The translations under genes and the position numbers were made by a program. From positions 186,001-250,000 of the forward strand of contig CAZCFY010000001.1 in the NCBI GenBank assembly GCA_964498095.1: a stretch of DNA of 64,000 bases. Direction: 5' to 3'. The notes under the pieces were generated by a model, which was not told the DNA's origin, did no database searches, and saw only the letters and a program-made list of their open reading frames with translations. The DNA comes from SG-bin7 sp964498095. Its GTDB lineage: Bacteria > Bdellovibrionota > Bdellovibrionia > Bdellovibrionales > SG-bin7. Of this stretch, positions 44,255-52,998 are shown piece after piece. Positions within the stretch are counted from its first letter, which is position 1, and every line of letters begins with the position of its first letter.

Positions 44255-44351
44255 CAAATTTAAAATTCAAGGTATCAGGACCCTCCCCCAAAATCTTTAA
44301 AAACGAAAACTCCGTGAAATTGTATTTTACAACGCTTTTACTTTTGTTTCA

Positions 44352-44365
44352 CAATACTAGTATTG
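44352..44365. promoter_or_regulatory. Palindromic candidate operator upstream of the HTH gene
   Basis: CAATACTAGTATTG is a perfect 14-base palindrome flanked by two TTTCACAA repeats, 30-43 bases before the start. It may be the autoregulatory site of the HTH protein. Confidence 0.45.
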
Positions 44366-44394
44366 CATTTCACAACACAGGGAAGGTGATGGGA

Positions 44395-44856
44395 ATGGAC
44401 TTCGAGATACATAATAATCCGGAAAATCAAAAAATTGTTTCTAAGGTTTCGGAACGATCGAGGAGTGCAAATCGCTTCCTTTACGAGGCCGAGGTCGAGC
44501 TCATAAAGCGCGAACTCGGGGACCTCGAGACGATTCGCAAATCCCTTGGATTTTCACAGCGAAAAATTTGTCAGCTTTTAATGGTCGATCCCTCTGCTTG
44601 GACTCGGTGGATGAGGGGGGACCGCGTTCCGCCCCATATTTACCGTGCCCTCAGCTGGTATCTTATGGTGATCGAAAAATCCCCGCTCACCCATAAGCCA
44701 AATTATGAAACTCTAAAAGTCCAGATGGAAATGATTATTGAGGAGCTCGAAGTCGCACGGGGGCAGATACGGATTTTGCGCTCACGTTTTATCGCGGCGG
44801 TTTTGGGAGCCGGAATATTTGTGACGGTTATGTCACTGCTTTTTTTGTTACTTTAA
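44395..44856 (+). CDS. Membrane-tethered XRE-like HTH protein
   Basis: The start at 44395 follows GGGAAGG at good spacing. Residues ~40-95 form a helix-turn-helix (LETIRKSLGFSQRKICQLLM, DPSAWTRWMRGDRVPPHIYR). After a coiled coil (MEMIIEELEVARGQIRILR) comes one membrane segment (FIAAVLGAGIFVTVMSLLFLLL) at the very C-terminus, so the DNA-binding part faces the cytoplasm. It is the divergent partner of the integrase, possibly its regulator. Confidence 0.75.
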   Translation: MDFEIHNNPENQKIVSKVSERSRSANRFLYEAEVELIKRELGDLETIRKSLGFSQRKICQLLMVDPSAWTRWMRGDRVPPHIYRALSWYLMVIEKSPLTHKPNYETLKVQMEMIIEELEVARGQIRILRSRFIAAVLGAGIFVTVMSLLFLLL

Positions 44857-45918
44857 AACTTCCGTACTTTTCGCGGCTAAACCCGCGCAGTCGGTGGCGC
44901 GCTGAGCGACGGAGTCACCGTCGGCACCATCCAATTCATTCTTTTCGATTTTTACAAATTTTTGTAAATCGGGATCAGCGGCGGCAAGACTGCCGGCCAG
45001 TGACAAATGATCCGTACCGGGCGTTATCCAAGAATTGGTATTTGCATCGACGGCGAAATTCATAAACCAGTCGTCAATGTTGATGCCACGAGATTCAAAA
45101 ATATAGCGCGTTTTCGCGGTATAGAAATTGACTTCTAGGTCCGCGGTTCTTGGCCAAACAGTGGGAGGCTTCCTTCCTTCCGGAAAAAAGGCGCCAAAAT
45201 CTTCGCATAAAATTCCACCGAGCAGTGCGTACTTGTAGCGCTCATAGAGTGGTGTTTGCGCGGCCAAGCGCGCCACCCTTTTCATGTTTAAAGCGCCAAG
45301 ACGCTCGGTGAGCGGTTTGTTACCAGCATTATCCCCGCGGCCCGTGGGTAGCATTTTGTCAATATCCACCAAGTACCTATACCGGGGGTGCGTTTTACTA
45401 AAAGGAATAAATTTTTCGATATTCTCATACTCTTCGCCGATGTAACGGTCATTTTTAGAACCATAAACACCCGGCCATTCCGGGTAGGGCTCCCAATTGG
45501 GACGGGAGTCGGCACGATGACAGCCGCTGCACACGCGAATGTTTTGATCGCGTTTTGGCGGCTTGCCGCTGTCAAAATCTAAGCGGTGAAACTCAAAGCG
45601 CCGTTGCGCCTCATTAAACTGAATCATCTCGATGGAACTGCCGCCGCGCTGACTTGGATTACCATTAAACGAAATTACTTGTTTACCATGATTCCAATGC
45701 ATTAATACGCGCGGCGCCTGCAGTTCTGCGCCTTGCAGGCTGCGGCTATTATAAACCAATACATAATCACGCCGAAGAGAGTCTGGGAGCGCTGGCAAAA
45801 ACTCTTCAATCGAAGTGATTTTTTTCGCATCAATTGCTTTATTAATCCATTCCCAATTGTACTGGCTTTGATCTTCAGCGGCAAAAACAGAGGCTAAAAG
45901 AGCTAAGAAGATTTTCAT
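44848..45918 (-). CDS. Secreted CxxCH protein, paralogue B
   Basis: A 356-residue protein with a short signal peptide ending near VFA and one heme-type motif, CSGCHRAD (C130, C133, H134). DYVLVYNSRSLQGAELQAPR and RFEFHRLDFDSGKPPKRDQN precede it. It is clearly a duplicate of the upstream protein, sharing most of the length, and its ATG overlaps that gene's end by 4 bases. It probably is a periplasmic monoheme cytochrome c-like protein; the family has no known role. Confidence 0.75.
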   Translation of the reverse strand: MKIFLALLASVFAAEDQSQYNWEWINKAIDAKKITSIEEFLPALPDSLRRDYVLVYNSRSLQGAELQAPRVLMHWNHGKQVISFNGNPSQRGGSSIEMIQFNEAQRRFEFHRLDFDSGKPPKRDQNIRVCSGCHRADSRPNWEPYPEWPGVYGSKNDRYIGEEYENIEKFIPFSKTHPRYRYLVDIDKMLPTGRGDNAGNKPLTERLGALNMKRVARLAAQTPLYERYKYALLGGILCEDFGAFFPEGRKPPTVWPRTADLEVNFYTAKTRYIFESRGINIDDWFMNFAVDANTNSWITPGTDHLSLAGSLAAADPDLQKFVKIEKNELDGADGDSVAQRATDCAGLAAKSTEVLK

Positions 45919-46991
45919 TGACGTAAGACTTCCTTACTTTTTTCGATAAGAGCATAACAGTTTGCCTCGTTGGCCCAATAACCGTCAGAATTTTCGTATT
46001 CAGACTTCGTGACGTTCACGTATTCCAGCAACTCCTTATCGAAGTGAGCAATGGTACCGACCAGCGAACGGTCGGCTAACCCAGGCATGGTAAACGCATT
46101 CGTGTTGGGATTTGCTAAAAAATTCATAAACCAGTCGTCAATTTTAATATTGCGTGACTCAAAAATCCAGCGAACCTTGCCGGTATAAAAATTAGTATCG
46201 AATTCGTTTACAGCCTTCCATACCGACGGTGGCCGCTGGTTTGGTGGAAAAAATAAATGAAACTCAGGACAAAACACCGCGCCGACGACCGCAAATTTAT
46301 ACTTGTGAAAATCGGTAGTCTCACTTGCCAAGCGTGCGATCCGCTGCATGTTTAATGCGCCAAGCCTTTCCGTAAACGAAATGTTACGGGCGTTTCGTCC
46401 GCCGCCATGTGGTTTCATTATATCAATATTCACCAAATGTTTATAGCGCGGATGAGTTTTACTAAAAGGAATAAACTTATTTAGTTCATTAGTCTCCTTA
46501 ACATCATATTGATCGTCATGGGCGCCGTAAGCTCCTGGCCAATCAAAATAATGTTCCCAATTAGGGCGGGGATCGGCACGATGGCAACCGTGACAACGTT
46601 GTAAATTTTGATCGCGCTTAGGCGGTTTGCCGCTCTCAAAATCCAAGCGGTGAAACTCAAAGCGCCGTTGAATTTCGTTAAACTGAATCATTTCGATGGA
46701 ATTGCCTCCCTTATAATTAGGTCCCTCATTAAAGGAAATGACTTTGCGCCCATGGTCCCAATTTAGAATTGCCCGCGGCGCCTGATAGTCAGAATGCTGA
46801 ATGCTCCGGCTCTTATACATTAAAACATAATCGCGGCGTAACGCTTCGGGTAACTCGGGAAGTAATTCTTCGATGGTCGTAATATTTTTTTCGTCGATAA
46901 GTTGATTAAGCCACTGCCAATTATATTTGGCGGTATCCTCGGCGGCAAAACTGACAACTGAAATTAAAAGTGACGAAAATAAAATCTTCAT
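45915..46991 (-). CDS. Secreted CxxCH protein, paralogue A
   Basis: 358 residues, signal peptide MKILFSSLLISVVSFAAE. The heme motif is CHGCHRAD (C133, C136, H137). FIPFSKTHPRYKHLVNIDIM and RLGALNMQRIARLA are shared with paralogue B, as is the WIFESRNIKIDDWFMNF segment. A tandem duplication in an operon suggests both are needed, maybe as a pair. It lies downstream of the HxH lipoprotein. Confidence 0.75.
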   Translation of the reverse strand: MKILFSSLLISVVSFAAEDTAKYNWQWLNQLIDEKNITTIEELLPELPEALRRDYVLMYKSRSIQHSDYQAPRAILNWDHGRKVISFNEGPNYKGGNSIEMIQFNEIQRRFEFHRLDFESGKPPKRDQNLQRCHGCHRADPRPNWEHYFDWPGAYGAHDDQYDVKETNELNKFIPFSKTHPRYKHLVNIDIMKPHGGGRNARNISFTERLGALNMQRIARLASETTDFHKYKFAVVGAVFCPEFHLFFPPNQRPPSVWKAVNEFDTNFYTGKVRWIFESRNIKIDDWFMNFLANPNTNAFTMPGLADRSLVGTIAHFDKELLEYVNVTKSEYENSDGYWANEANCYALIEKSKEVLRQ

Positions 46992-47001
46992 GAGGAGTCT
47001 C

Positions 47002-47346
47002 CTATTTACACTTAATTAATACATTGTGGGTATGACCCCCGCCAAGGGTAGACACGACGTTAACAGGTTGCTTTAAAGCCAGTAGATTAAAACTATTTAC
47101 GTTTAAATTTACGGTGTGAGCATGCCCCGAGGTTCCTGTTATATCGTAGGCCTGGGGTTTGGACTTTAATATATCTGCGGTGGGAATATTTAAAACATGT
47201 CCATGGTTTATCGCAATAACGCCCACAGCCCCAAATCTTTCGCAATCGCCACCGGCTGTTGGATTTGGCCCCTGTGTTCCGGGCAGGTTTTTATTACAGC
47301 CAGATAAGCCAAAAAAAATGACAAGAAAACTTAAAATTCTAATCAT
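47002..47346 (-). CDS. Histidine-motif lipoprotein
   Basis: A 114-residue lipoprotein with lipobox LSGC. Its mature part has three HxH motifs: NHGHVLN, SGHAHTVNL and GGHTHNVLI. Such spacing on beta strands is well suited to copper or zinc. Two cysteines (DCERF, IKCK) may form a disulfide. It lies between the cytochrome c lipoprotein and the CxxCH paralogues. A metal-delivery role is inference. Confidence 0.7.
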   Translation of the reverse strand: MIRILSFLVIFFGLSGCNKNLPGTQGPNPTAGGDCERFGAVGVIAINHGHVLNIPTADILKSKPQAYDITGTSGHAHTVNLNVNSFNLLALKQPVNVVSTLGGGHTHNVLIKCK

Positions 47347-47419
47347 CACTCACTAAAATTATTTAATTAAATTCTGGAAATGACAACGCCTTTGTTTGTA
47401 AAGACATTAACGGCAGGTC

Positions 47420-47764
47420 TTAGTTATTTAAGAACGCGGCGAGGGCGTCGATATCATTTTTTAAATGCGGAAGGGCCGCCATCGCTTTGGTTGGCCTTTT
47501 TGGTTTATAGCCCGCTGGGTATTCCGCGCGTAACACCCGCGCCTCTATAAGGTCACGCGGAGAACCAAAAACTTCGGGTCCTAAATTCCCAGATTTCTTT
47601 GGATCCGGATTATGACAGGCCGTACAGTTAGAAGCGTAAACGACGCGGCCGCGCCCCACGAGATCTTGCGCACCTTTACTTTGCATCTGCCCAGCAGTGT
47701 CCTGTTTAGAAGGACACCCCGCCAAAACAAAAAAAAGTATTACTCCAAATCTCATAAATCTCAT
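47420..47764 (-). CDS. Cytochrome c lipoprotein
   Basis: Lipobox LAGC (C17) then a small class I cytochrome c: CTACHNPDP (C47, C50, H51), PKKSGNLGPEVFGSPRDLIE and TKAMAALPHLKNDIDALAAF with a possible Met axial ligand. 114 residues. In PuuD enzymes the cytochrome part is fused to the membrane part; here it is a separate gene 24 bases downstream of that membrane gene. The start contains a 9-base tandem ATGAGATTT. Confidence 0.85.
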   Translation of the reverse strand: MRFMRFGVILFFVLAGCPSKQDTAGQMQSKGAQDLVGRGRVVYASNCTACHNPDPKKSGNLGPEVFGSPRDLIEARVLRAEYPAGYKPKRPTKAMAALPHLKNDIDALAAFLNN

Positions 47765-47788
47765 AAATCTCCGAAAAAAACGGTGTCG

Positions 47789-48490
47789 TTACAGCGTGAA
47801 CTCAACGATCGCGTAGAGCGCGATGGTCAGAGCAAAGCCGCAATGAATTACGCCTTTGACGGTAGTCATTGGCCCAGTTTTGCCTTTAAGCGCATTAACT
47901 TCGAGCGCGGCGAGAATAATTAAAATTATTCCCAATGGCATATGCGGTTTTACGTCGGGAGCCATTATGATCGGTAAGTGTTTGGCAGCACCCATAAAGA
48001 AAAGTAGGGCAATGGAAAACATCACATTCGTGCGCGAGGCCACCAAAGCCCGCGCGCCGCGGTCAGCAGCCCCAGGAATTGCGGCGCCGCCAGTGGCAGT
48101 TTGCACAGCATTTTGTATAACAATTTTTTGATTTGGCCAAATCACGAACCAAACGTTTGCCCACATTAAAGTTCCAAGCATGGCGCCGATAAGAATTAAC
48201 ACTCCCCACGGGGAGGTCATAATCCCTTCGGTTTGCGACATCTCAATAAATATGATGGCCCAGCCCGTTAGGAACGTAAACATCGCGCCCCAACGAAACC
48301 ACCAAAGCGCGCGCGGCACTAATTTTTGAGTCGCATTTGATTTAGTACTAGCGTCGGTTTCGGCAAAGAATGCGCCTTGGACGAAATTAAAATAATAAAG
48401 AAGACCAATCCAAATGATTCCAAAAAAGAAGTGAAACCATCTGAGGACAAAAAGTAGACCTGTGGTTGATAGTAATGCAATGCTGTCCAT
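47789..48490 (-). CDS. PuuD-like (Urate_ox_N) membrane protein
   Basis: GGAGG precedes ATG 48490. The 233-residue protein has about six membrane segments. LRWFHFFFGIIWIGLLYYFN, FRWGAMFTFLTGW and MWANVWFVIWPNQK match the membrane domain of PuuD-type urate hydroxylases. The C-terminal cytochrome domain of those enzymes is missing and supplied by the next gene. Substrate need not be urate; many relatives are of unknown function. Confidence 0.85.
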   Translation of the reverse strand: MDSIALLSTTGLLFVLRWFHFFFGIIWIGLLYYFNFVQGAFFAETDASTKSNATQKLVPRALWWFRWGAMFTFLTGWAIIFIEMSQTEGIMTSPWGVLILIGAMLGTLMWANVWFVIWPNQKIVIQNAVQTATGGAAIPGAADRGARALVASRTNVMFSIALLFFMGAAKHLPIIMAPDVKPHMPLGIILIILAALEVNALKGKTGPMTTVKGVIHCGFALTIALYAIVEFTL

Positions 48491-48545
48491 GATACCTCCA
48501 ATAGAAGTCATCATGGACCCAGATTATGTTTCTTGTCAAATCGCC

Positions 48546-49085
48546 CTAGAGAACTGCAGAAATAAATAGCACGAGTAAGAAGACGGGTAATCCGTATTCG
48601 GGCAAAACCGCCGCCAATTTTTCCAAAGCGCCCTCTCTAAAAATCTTAGGACTGTTTTCGTAGAGTACTTTATGGAATCGCAGCATAGGACGGTAGTCGT
48701 TGCGTTCTTTCACTTCGAAATCTTTTCCGCGATAGCCTCGTTGCACCCAGAAATGCGCCAATTTGAAATCCTGATCGTCAAACTGAAATCCCATTAAATT
48801 CATGTTCACAGGGTACTTAAATGAGCGTTGCCAACAAAACTTCGCTCTGGCCGTAAAGAGTTCGCGGTTATGTCTTTTAAAGACAACGGTGTAAGTATGG
48901 TTGGGCGAAAAATCTTTAAAGTTGCGATGTAAGATTTTAAAGCCTTCGGGTCCGATGTCGGCAAGATGTTCCATTTTGATACTGATGCCATCAATATAAA
49001 GAGTATAGCCTTGGCTCGTTTGCGGCGAAAATCTGCCAGCCTTGCGACGATTTGAATGACTTACTTTGAAACGATTAAATTCCAT
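48546..49085 (-). CDS. PilZ-like protein with C-terminal membrane anchor
   Basis: The start at 49085 follows GGTGGGA. The upstream part of the open frame looks non-coding. RRKAGRF (from ~13) and ADIGPEGFKI recall the RxxxR and DxSxxG motifs of PilZ, though the serine is glycine and the arrangement degenerate. A hydrophobic segment (YGLPVFLLVLFISAVL) ends the protein. Cyclic-di-GMP binding is uncertain. It is divergent from leucine dehydrogenase. Confidence 0.5.
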   Translation of the reverse strand: MEFNRFKVSHSNRRKAGRFSPQTSQGYTLYIDGISIKMEHLADIGPEGFKILHRNFKDFSPNHTYTVVFKRHNRELFTARAKFCWQRSFKYPVNMNLMGFQFDDQDFKLAHFWVQRGYRGKDFEVKERNDYRPMLRFHKVLYENSPKIFREGALEKLAAVLPEYGLPVFLLVLFISAVL

Positions 49086-49346
49086 TTCCCACCCCCCGGT
49101 GACTATTATAAATTCAAAATCGGGTCCAACTCGGCCGCTGTTTAATGCGCTTCTAGCCCGCATGTTGCCTACTTTCTTGTGACTTAAAGTGAAATTTCTC
49201 TGTGAAAAAGATGAAGTTTCAAGGATTTGATGCCTGATTTGCGGGCGGTGACAACTGTCAAAAGTTAAATCATAAACTTTCTTGTTGCGAGACACATTGG
49301 AAATACCTAGGATGACGGTTTAAATGTGACTCAAAGGGGGATTCTA

Positions 49347-50462
49347 ATGACAACTTTTCAGTTATTAGAAAAGCATGGAGATCATGAAGAAGTCGTGTTC
49401 TGCCACAATAAAGAAGTTGGATTAAAAGCGATAATTGCAATTCACAACACGGCCCTGGGTCCCGCCTTAGGTGGCACACGCATGTGGCCTTACGCTAACG
49501 AAGAAGAAGCCCTCATAGATGTTTTGCGCCTCTCGCGAGGAATGACCTATAAAGCAGCAACCGCTGGTTTAAACTTGGGTGGCGGGAAAGCCGTAATTAT
49601 TGGTGATCCAAAGACGCAAAAATCAGAAGCGTTGTTTCGCGCCTTTGGAATTTTTGTTAACTCGCTCAACGGCCGCTACATTACAGCCGAGGATGTGGGT
49701 ACTACCGTAAAAGATATGGAATATGTTTTTATGGAAACTCCCTGGGTAACGGGTATTCCCAAAGCCTTCGGCGGGTCAGGCGATCCTAGTCCCTACACCG
49801 CTCACGGGGTGCTTTGTGGTATTAAAGCGGCGGCAAAATTTCACTTAGGTGCCACTAGTTTACAAGGAATGCGCGTTACCGTTCAAGGGTTAGGCAATGT
49901 CGGTTCGAATCTGGTGAAATTTTTGGTTGATGAAGCCGCGGAAGTTTATGTTTCTGATATTGATAAAGAGAAAGTTAAACAAGTTTGTGACAAATATAAT
50001 GTCAAAGCGCTTAATCCTAGTGAAATTGTCACGTATGAAACCGACATTTTCGCTCCTTGTGCCTTGGGAGCCGTGGTCAACGACGAAACTATTGACAAGT
50101 TAAAGTGTAAAATTATTGCCGGTGGTGCCAACAATCAATTGGCAGAAAACCGCCATGGCGACATGCTACGCGAAAAAAATATTCTCTACGCTCCCGATTA
50201 TGTAATCAATGCGGGTGGCTTGATGAACGTCTTTGTAGAACTAGAAGGTTATTCGCCAGAACGAGCCTTTGATAAAACCCGTCAGGTCTACGATAGTCTT
50301 ATGGAAGTATTCCGTATGGCTAAAGCGGAAAATATTCCCACCTATCAGGCGGCAAATCGCCTCGCCGAAGCACGCATTCGCCTCATCGGTGGTTTAAAAC
50401 AAAAACATCAGGGGAGAGCGTCACGCTCATTTACGACACTAAAGGCTGTGGATAATCGCTAA
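49347..50462 (+). CDS. Leucine dehydrogenase
   Basis: NAD-dependent oxidative deamination of branched-chain amino acids to keto acids. AAAGGGGG supports ATG 49347, giving 371 residues. ALGPALGGTRMWPY, GMTYKAATAGLNLGGGKAVI (catalytic Lys in GGGK), ITAEDVGTT and the NAD-binding GLGNVGSNLVKFL are visible. Glu/Phe/Val/Leu dehydrogenase family, closest to Leu/Val type by motif. Confidence 0.95.
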   Translation: MTTFQLLEKHGDHEEVVFCHNKEVGLKAIIAIHNTALGPALGGTRMWPYANEEEALIDVLRLSRGMTYKAATAGLNLGGGKAVIIGDPKTQKSEALFRAFGIFVNSLNGRYITAEDVGTTVKDMEYVFMETPWVTGIPKAFGGSGDPSPYTAHGVLCGIKAAAKFHLGATSLQGMRVTVQGLGNVGSNLVKFLVDEAAEVYVSDIDKEKVKQVCDKYNVKALNPSEIVTYETDIFAPCALGAVVNDETIDKLKCKIIAGGANNQLAENRHGDMLREKNILYAPDYVINAGGLMNVFVELEGYSPERAFDKTRQVYDSLMEVFRMAKAENIPTYQAANRLAEARIRLIGGLKQKHQGRASRSFTTLKAVDNR

Positions 50463-50521
50463 TTGACAAGACTCGCGGCTTAAACTTAAATTTTATTACG
50501 TTGAATTGAAGGAGTCACAGA

Positions 50522-51370
50522 ATGTCAAAAGGTCGTGCATCAAAAGAAGCGCGTGAACCAGATGCTTTTTTACGCATCTCGGGTCAGATAATTAAAGCGT
50601 TAGGTCCTTATACCAAACAGATTTTTGCTATATCCGTACTAATCGCGTTAGCTGCGGTAGCCGCTATTATCTTAAACTTTGTCCAAGAGAAAAAGGAATT
50701 GTCCGCGCAAGCTGATTACGTCGCTGCAGAAAAGGCCTATGTTAAGAAGACGGCTGATTTTACTGAGGCCCAAGGCAAAATTAAAAGTTTAGAAACCGAA
50801 TTGGATTCCGCCAAGAAACCAAAAGATAAAAAAGCCCCAGCCCGCAGTAAAGCGGAAATCGAAAAGGATTTAGCGGATGCCAAAGCCAAGTTAGCGAGCG
50901 GGGACTTTGAAAAAGATTATGGCAGCCTCGCTGCCGGATTTAAAAAGGTGATTGAGACTTATCCCGACACACAAGCGGCGATCATGGCCTCTCTTTATTT
51001 AGCGCAAATTTACACTGACAATAAAAAGTATGACCAAGGTGTAACGACACTTTCCAATTCGGAACTAAAATACCGTGATGGAAAATTGCTATATGGGCTG
51101 GCGCATATGAAGCTTGGCCAACTCTATGAGCAAACCGGTCAATGCCAAAAGTCGATTGATACTTGGGCGAAGGTTTTAGCTTATAAGGAACTTTCTTATT
51201 TTCATCCCGAGGCGACCCTGGCTAGCGCTGTCTGCTATGAGACCTTGAAAAACCCGGATAAAGCGCAAGAACTTTATAAGAAAACACATGCCGACTTTAA
51301 AAATACTCCGGCAGGCAGTAATGCGCAGAAGTATTTGCGTTTGATGTCGCTTAAAGGGAAGGATTCCTAA
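50522..51370 (+). CDS. YfgM-like membrane-anchored TPR protein
   Basis: After a basic N-terminus, one membrane segment (about residues 37-58, IFAISVLIALAAVAAIILNF) and a coiled coil (QADYVAAEKAYVKKTADF, IEKDLADAKAKLAS) come before TPR repeats (ASLYLAQIYTDNKKYDQGV, AHMKLGQLYEQTGQCQKSID, CYETLKNPDKAQELYKK). The layout matches YfgM, a periplasmic chaperone partner. The BamB-like gene follows, as in many bacteria. Confidence 0.8.
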   Translation: MSKGRASKEAREPDAFLRISGQIIKALGPYTKQIFAISVLIALAAVAAIILNFVQEKKELSAQADYVAAEKAYVKKTADFTEAQGKIKSLETELDSAKKPKDKKAPARSKAEIEKDLADAKAKLASGDFEKDYGSLAAGFKKVIETYPDTQAAIMASLYLAQIYTDNKKYDQGVTTLSNSELKYRDGKLLYGLAHMKLGQLYEQTGQCQKSIDTWAKVLAYKELSYFHPEATLASAVCYETLKNPDKAQELYKKTHADFKNTPAGSNAQKYLRLMSLKGKDS

Positions 51371-51376
51371 TTTACA

Positions 51377-52462
51377 ATGCTTTGGCTAATTGTCGCTGCC
51401 AGTACATTTTTTTCTCTGGGACAAACTGAGCAATTAGCCGCGCGTTGGGTTCAAGGTACAGAGCCTGATGATTATTATGCGGCTCCTCCCTTACACCGCA
51501 TGCGTCCCCTCATTTATAAGGACACGGTAATTCAAGGTAATGGCTTAGATAATATCTCCGCCTATGAAGTTCACACCGGAAAACGTGTTTGGCGGCTTAA
51601 TATTCCGGGAGGAATTGAAGGTGGCGGCGCCATTGACGGAAGTGTGGTCTATTGTGGCGGTAATGACGGAAATTTTTATGCCATTGACGCCGATAATGGC
51701 AGTGTGAAGTGGAAGGTAAGTGTGGGGGCGGAGGTTCTCGCGGCCCCTTCTATTGTCGGCGATAAAATTTTCTTTATGGGCGGCAATAATATCGTCCAGG
51801 CTTTAAAAAAATCAGACGGCACCAAGCTATGGAGTTATCATCGCCAGCAACAGTCTTATTTTTCGGTAAGAGCCGCCGGCTCGCCCTTGGTTAACGGCAG
51901 CAATCTTTACATCGGCACTGCCGACGGTTTCTTTTTAAGTGTAAACGCGGCCACCGGCAGCCTAATTTGGGAAAGACAGTTAAACACCAATAAGAAATTT
52001 AAAGACGTCGACGCAACTCCGGTTCTCGATGGTGACCGCATTTATGTTTCAAGCTTTGACGGGGCTCTCTATTGTCTGGAACTGGGCACGGGTAAAATAA
52101 TCTGGAAATATGATGAGGGTGGTTATTTACCGCCTTTAATCCAAGGTGACATCCTCTATTATCCAAGTACGACACGCAAATTCGTGGCTCTTAACAAATT
52201 TAATGGCAAGGAAATTTGGAAATTGGAAAATCTAAATGGCATTGCCACCGCGCCTAGCTTTATCAATGAACGCATATTTTTTGGCGAGTCCAGCGGTGAT
52301 ATAAAAATCGTCAACACGAAAACGGGAAAAAGCGGACCAAGTTTTCGCCCTGGTCGCGGCCTCATCGCGGCTCCAACCTATGATGAAAAGTCAAAACTAC
52401 TTTTCCTGATGTCAAATGGAGGAAATCTCATTGCTCTTCGTTTGGAAAATTCTGATCTCTAG
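51377..52462 (+). CDS. BamB-like PQQ-repeat beta-propeller
   Basis: Seven or eight PQQ-type repeats run through the 361 residues: YEVHTGKRVWRLN, AIDADNGSVKWKVSV, ALKKSDGTKLWSY, NAATGSLIWERQ, ELGTGKIIWKY, ALNKFNGKEIWKL and NTKTGKSG. BamB assists outer-membrane barrel insertion. The N-terminus is signal-like (MLWLIVAASTFFSLGQ) but lacks a lipobox cysteine, so it is probably soluble in the periplasm. It lies after the YfgM-like gene. Confidence 0.8.
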   Translation: MLWLIVAASTFFSLGQTEQLAARWVQGTEPDDYYAAPPLHRMRPLIYKDTVIQGNGLDNISAYEVHTGKRVWRLNIPGGIEGGGAIDGSVVYCGGNDGNFYAIDADNGSVKWKVSVGAEVLAAPSIVGDKIFFMGGNNIVQALKKSDGTKLWSYHRQQQSYFSVRAAGSPLVNGSNLYIGTADGFFLSVNAATGSLIWERQLNTNKKFKDVDATPVLDGDRIYVSSFDGALYCLELGTGKIIWKYDEGGYLPPLIQGDILYYPSTTRKFVALNKFNGKEIWKLENLNGIATAPSFINERIFFGESSGDIKIVNTKTGKSGPSFRPGRGLIAAPTYDEKSKLLFLMSNGGNLIALRLENSDL

Positions 52463-52724
52463 TACGCTCGCAGCGGGCGCTAATGTTTCTGTTTTTAAAT
52501 ATGACGGCAGCAAGCAGTGCGATCCCAAGTCAGGGACAAAACTCACAGTTATGAAAAAGGAACTTAAGGGGATTAAGGTTTATAAGTCCTTTCAGCAGTC
52601 CGACGGCAATATGTATGCAAGCGTTTGCGGCGGCGCGACCGGTTTAATGAATGTTTACGAAATAGCTGAAAAAGATTTAAACAAGGCCGAAAAATTAGGT
52701 TTTAAACGCCTAACCACCCATTGA
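52416..52724 (+). CDS. Small secreted hypothetical protein
   Basis: This gene overlaps the end of the propeller gene by 47 bases. The TTG at 52431, seven bases after GGAGG, would give a cleaner signal peptide (LLFVWKILISSTLAAGA) than the ATG at 52416. The mature ~75 residues have two cysteines (KQCDP, VCGG). Function unknown. Confidence 0.55.
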   Translation: MEEISLLFVWKILISSTLAAGANVSVFKYDGSKQCDPKSGTKLTVMKKELKGIKVYKSFQQSDGNMYASVCGGATGLMNVYEIAEKDLNKAEKLGFKRLTTH

Positions 52725-52794
52725 CTCGCGTTCAAAGTTCCCCTTAGACTTAAAGCTACCTATTAAAAATAGTAACTTATAAAGGAGAATCTAC

Positions 52795-52998
52795 ATGGCA
52801 AAAAAATCAAAAAAAGGTGGCGAGATGCTACTTGTTGGCAGCAAAGTTAAAGCGATGATCAAGAAAAAAGGCTGCAACACAGCCGGTGACGCTTTAGAAG
52901 GCTTAAACGAATACGTAAACTGGCTTATCGCGCAAGCAGCAACTCGCGCTGGAGAAAATGGCCGTAAAACTGTTCGTAAACACGATTTCCTTTCGTAA
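52795..52998 (+). CDS. Bacterial histone-fold protein
   Basis: A basic 67-residue single histone fold: MLLVGSKVKAMIKKKGC (helix 1), TAGDALEGLNEYVNWLIAQA (helix 2) and AATRAGENGRKTVRKHDFLS (loop and helix 3), ending in the RKTVRKHDF motif that matches histone L2/helix-3 starts. Bdellovibrio is known to have such an abundant, DNA-binding histone, and this is likely its counterpart. It acts in the nucleoid. A strong AAAGGAG site, seven bases before the ATG, fits high expression. It is monocistronic or followed by a barrel gene. Confidence 0.9.
   Translation: MAKKSKKGGEMLLVGSKVKAMIKKKGCNTAGDALEGLNEYVNWLIAQAATRAGENGRKTVRKHDFLS

Noticed and set aside
49086..49295. N-terminal extension of the PilZ-like frame
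   Set aside because: The residues look like untranslated DNA and the better ribosome site is at 49085.
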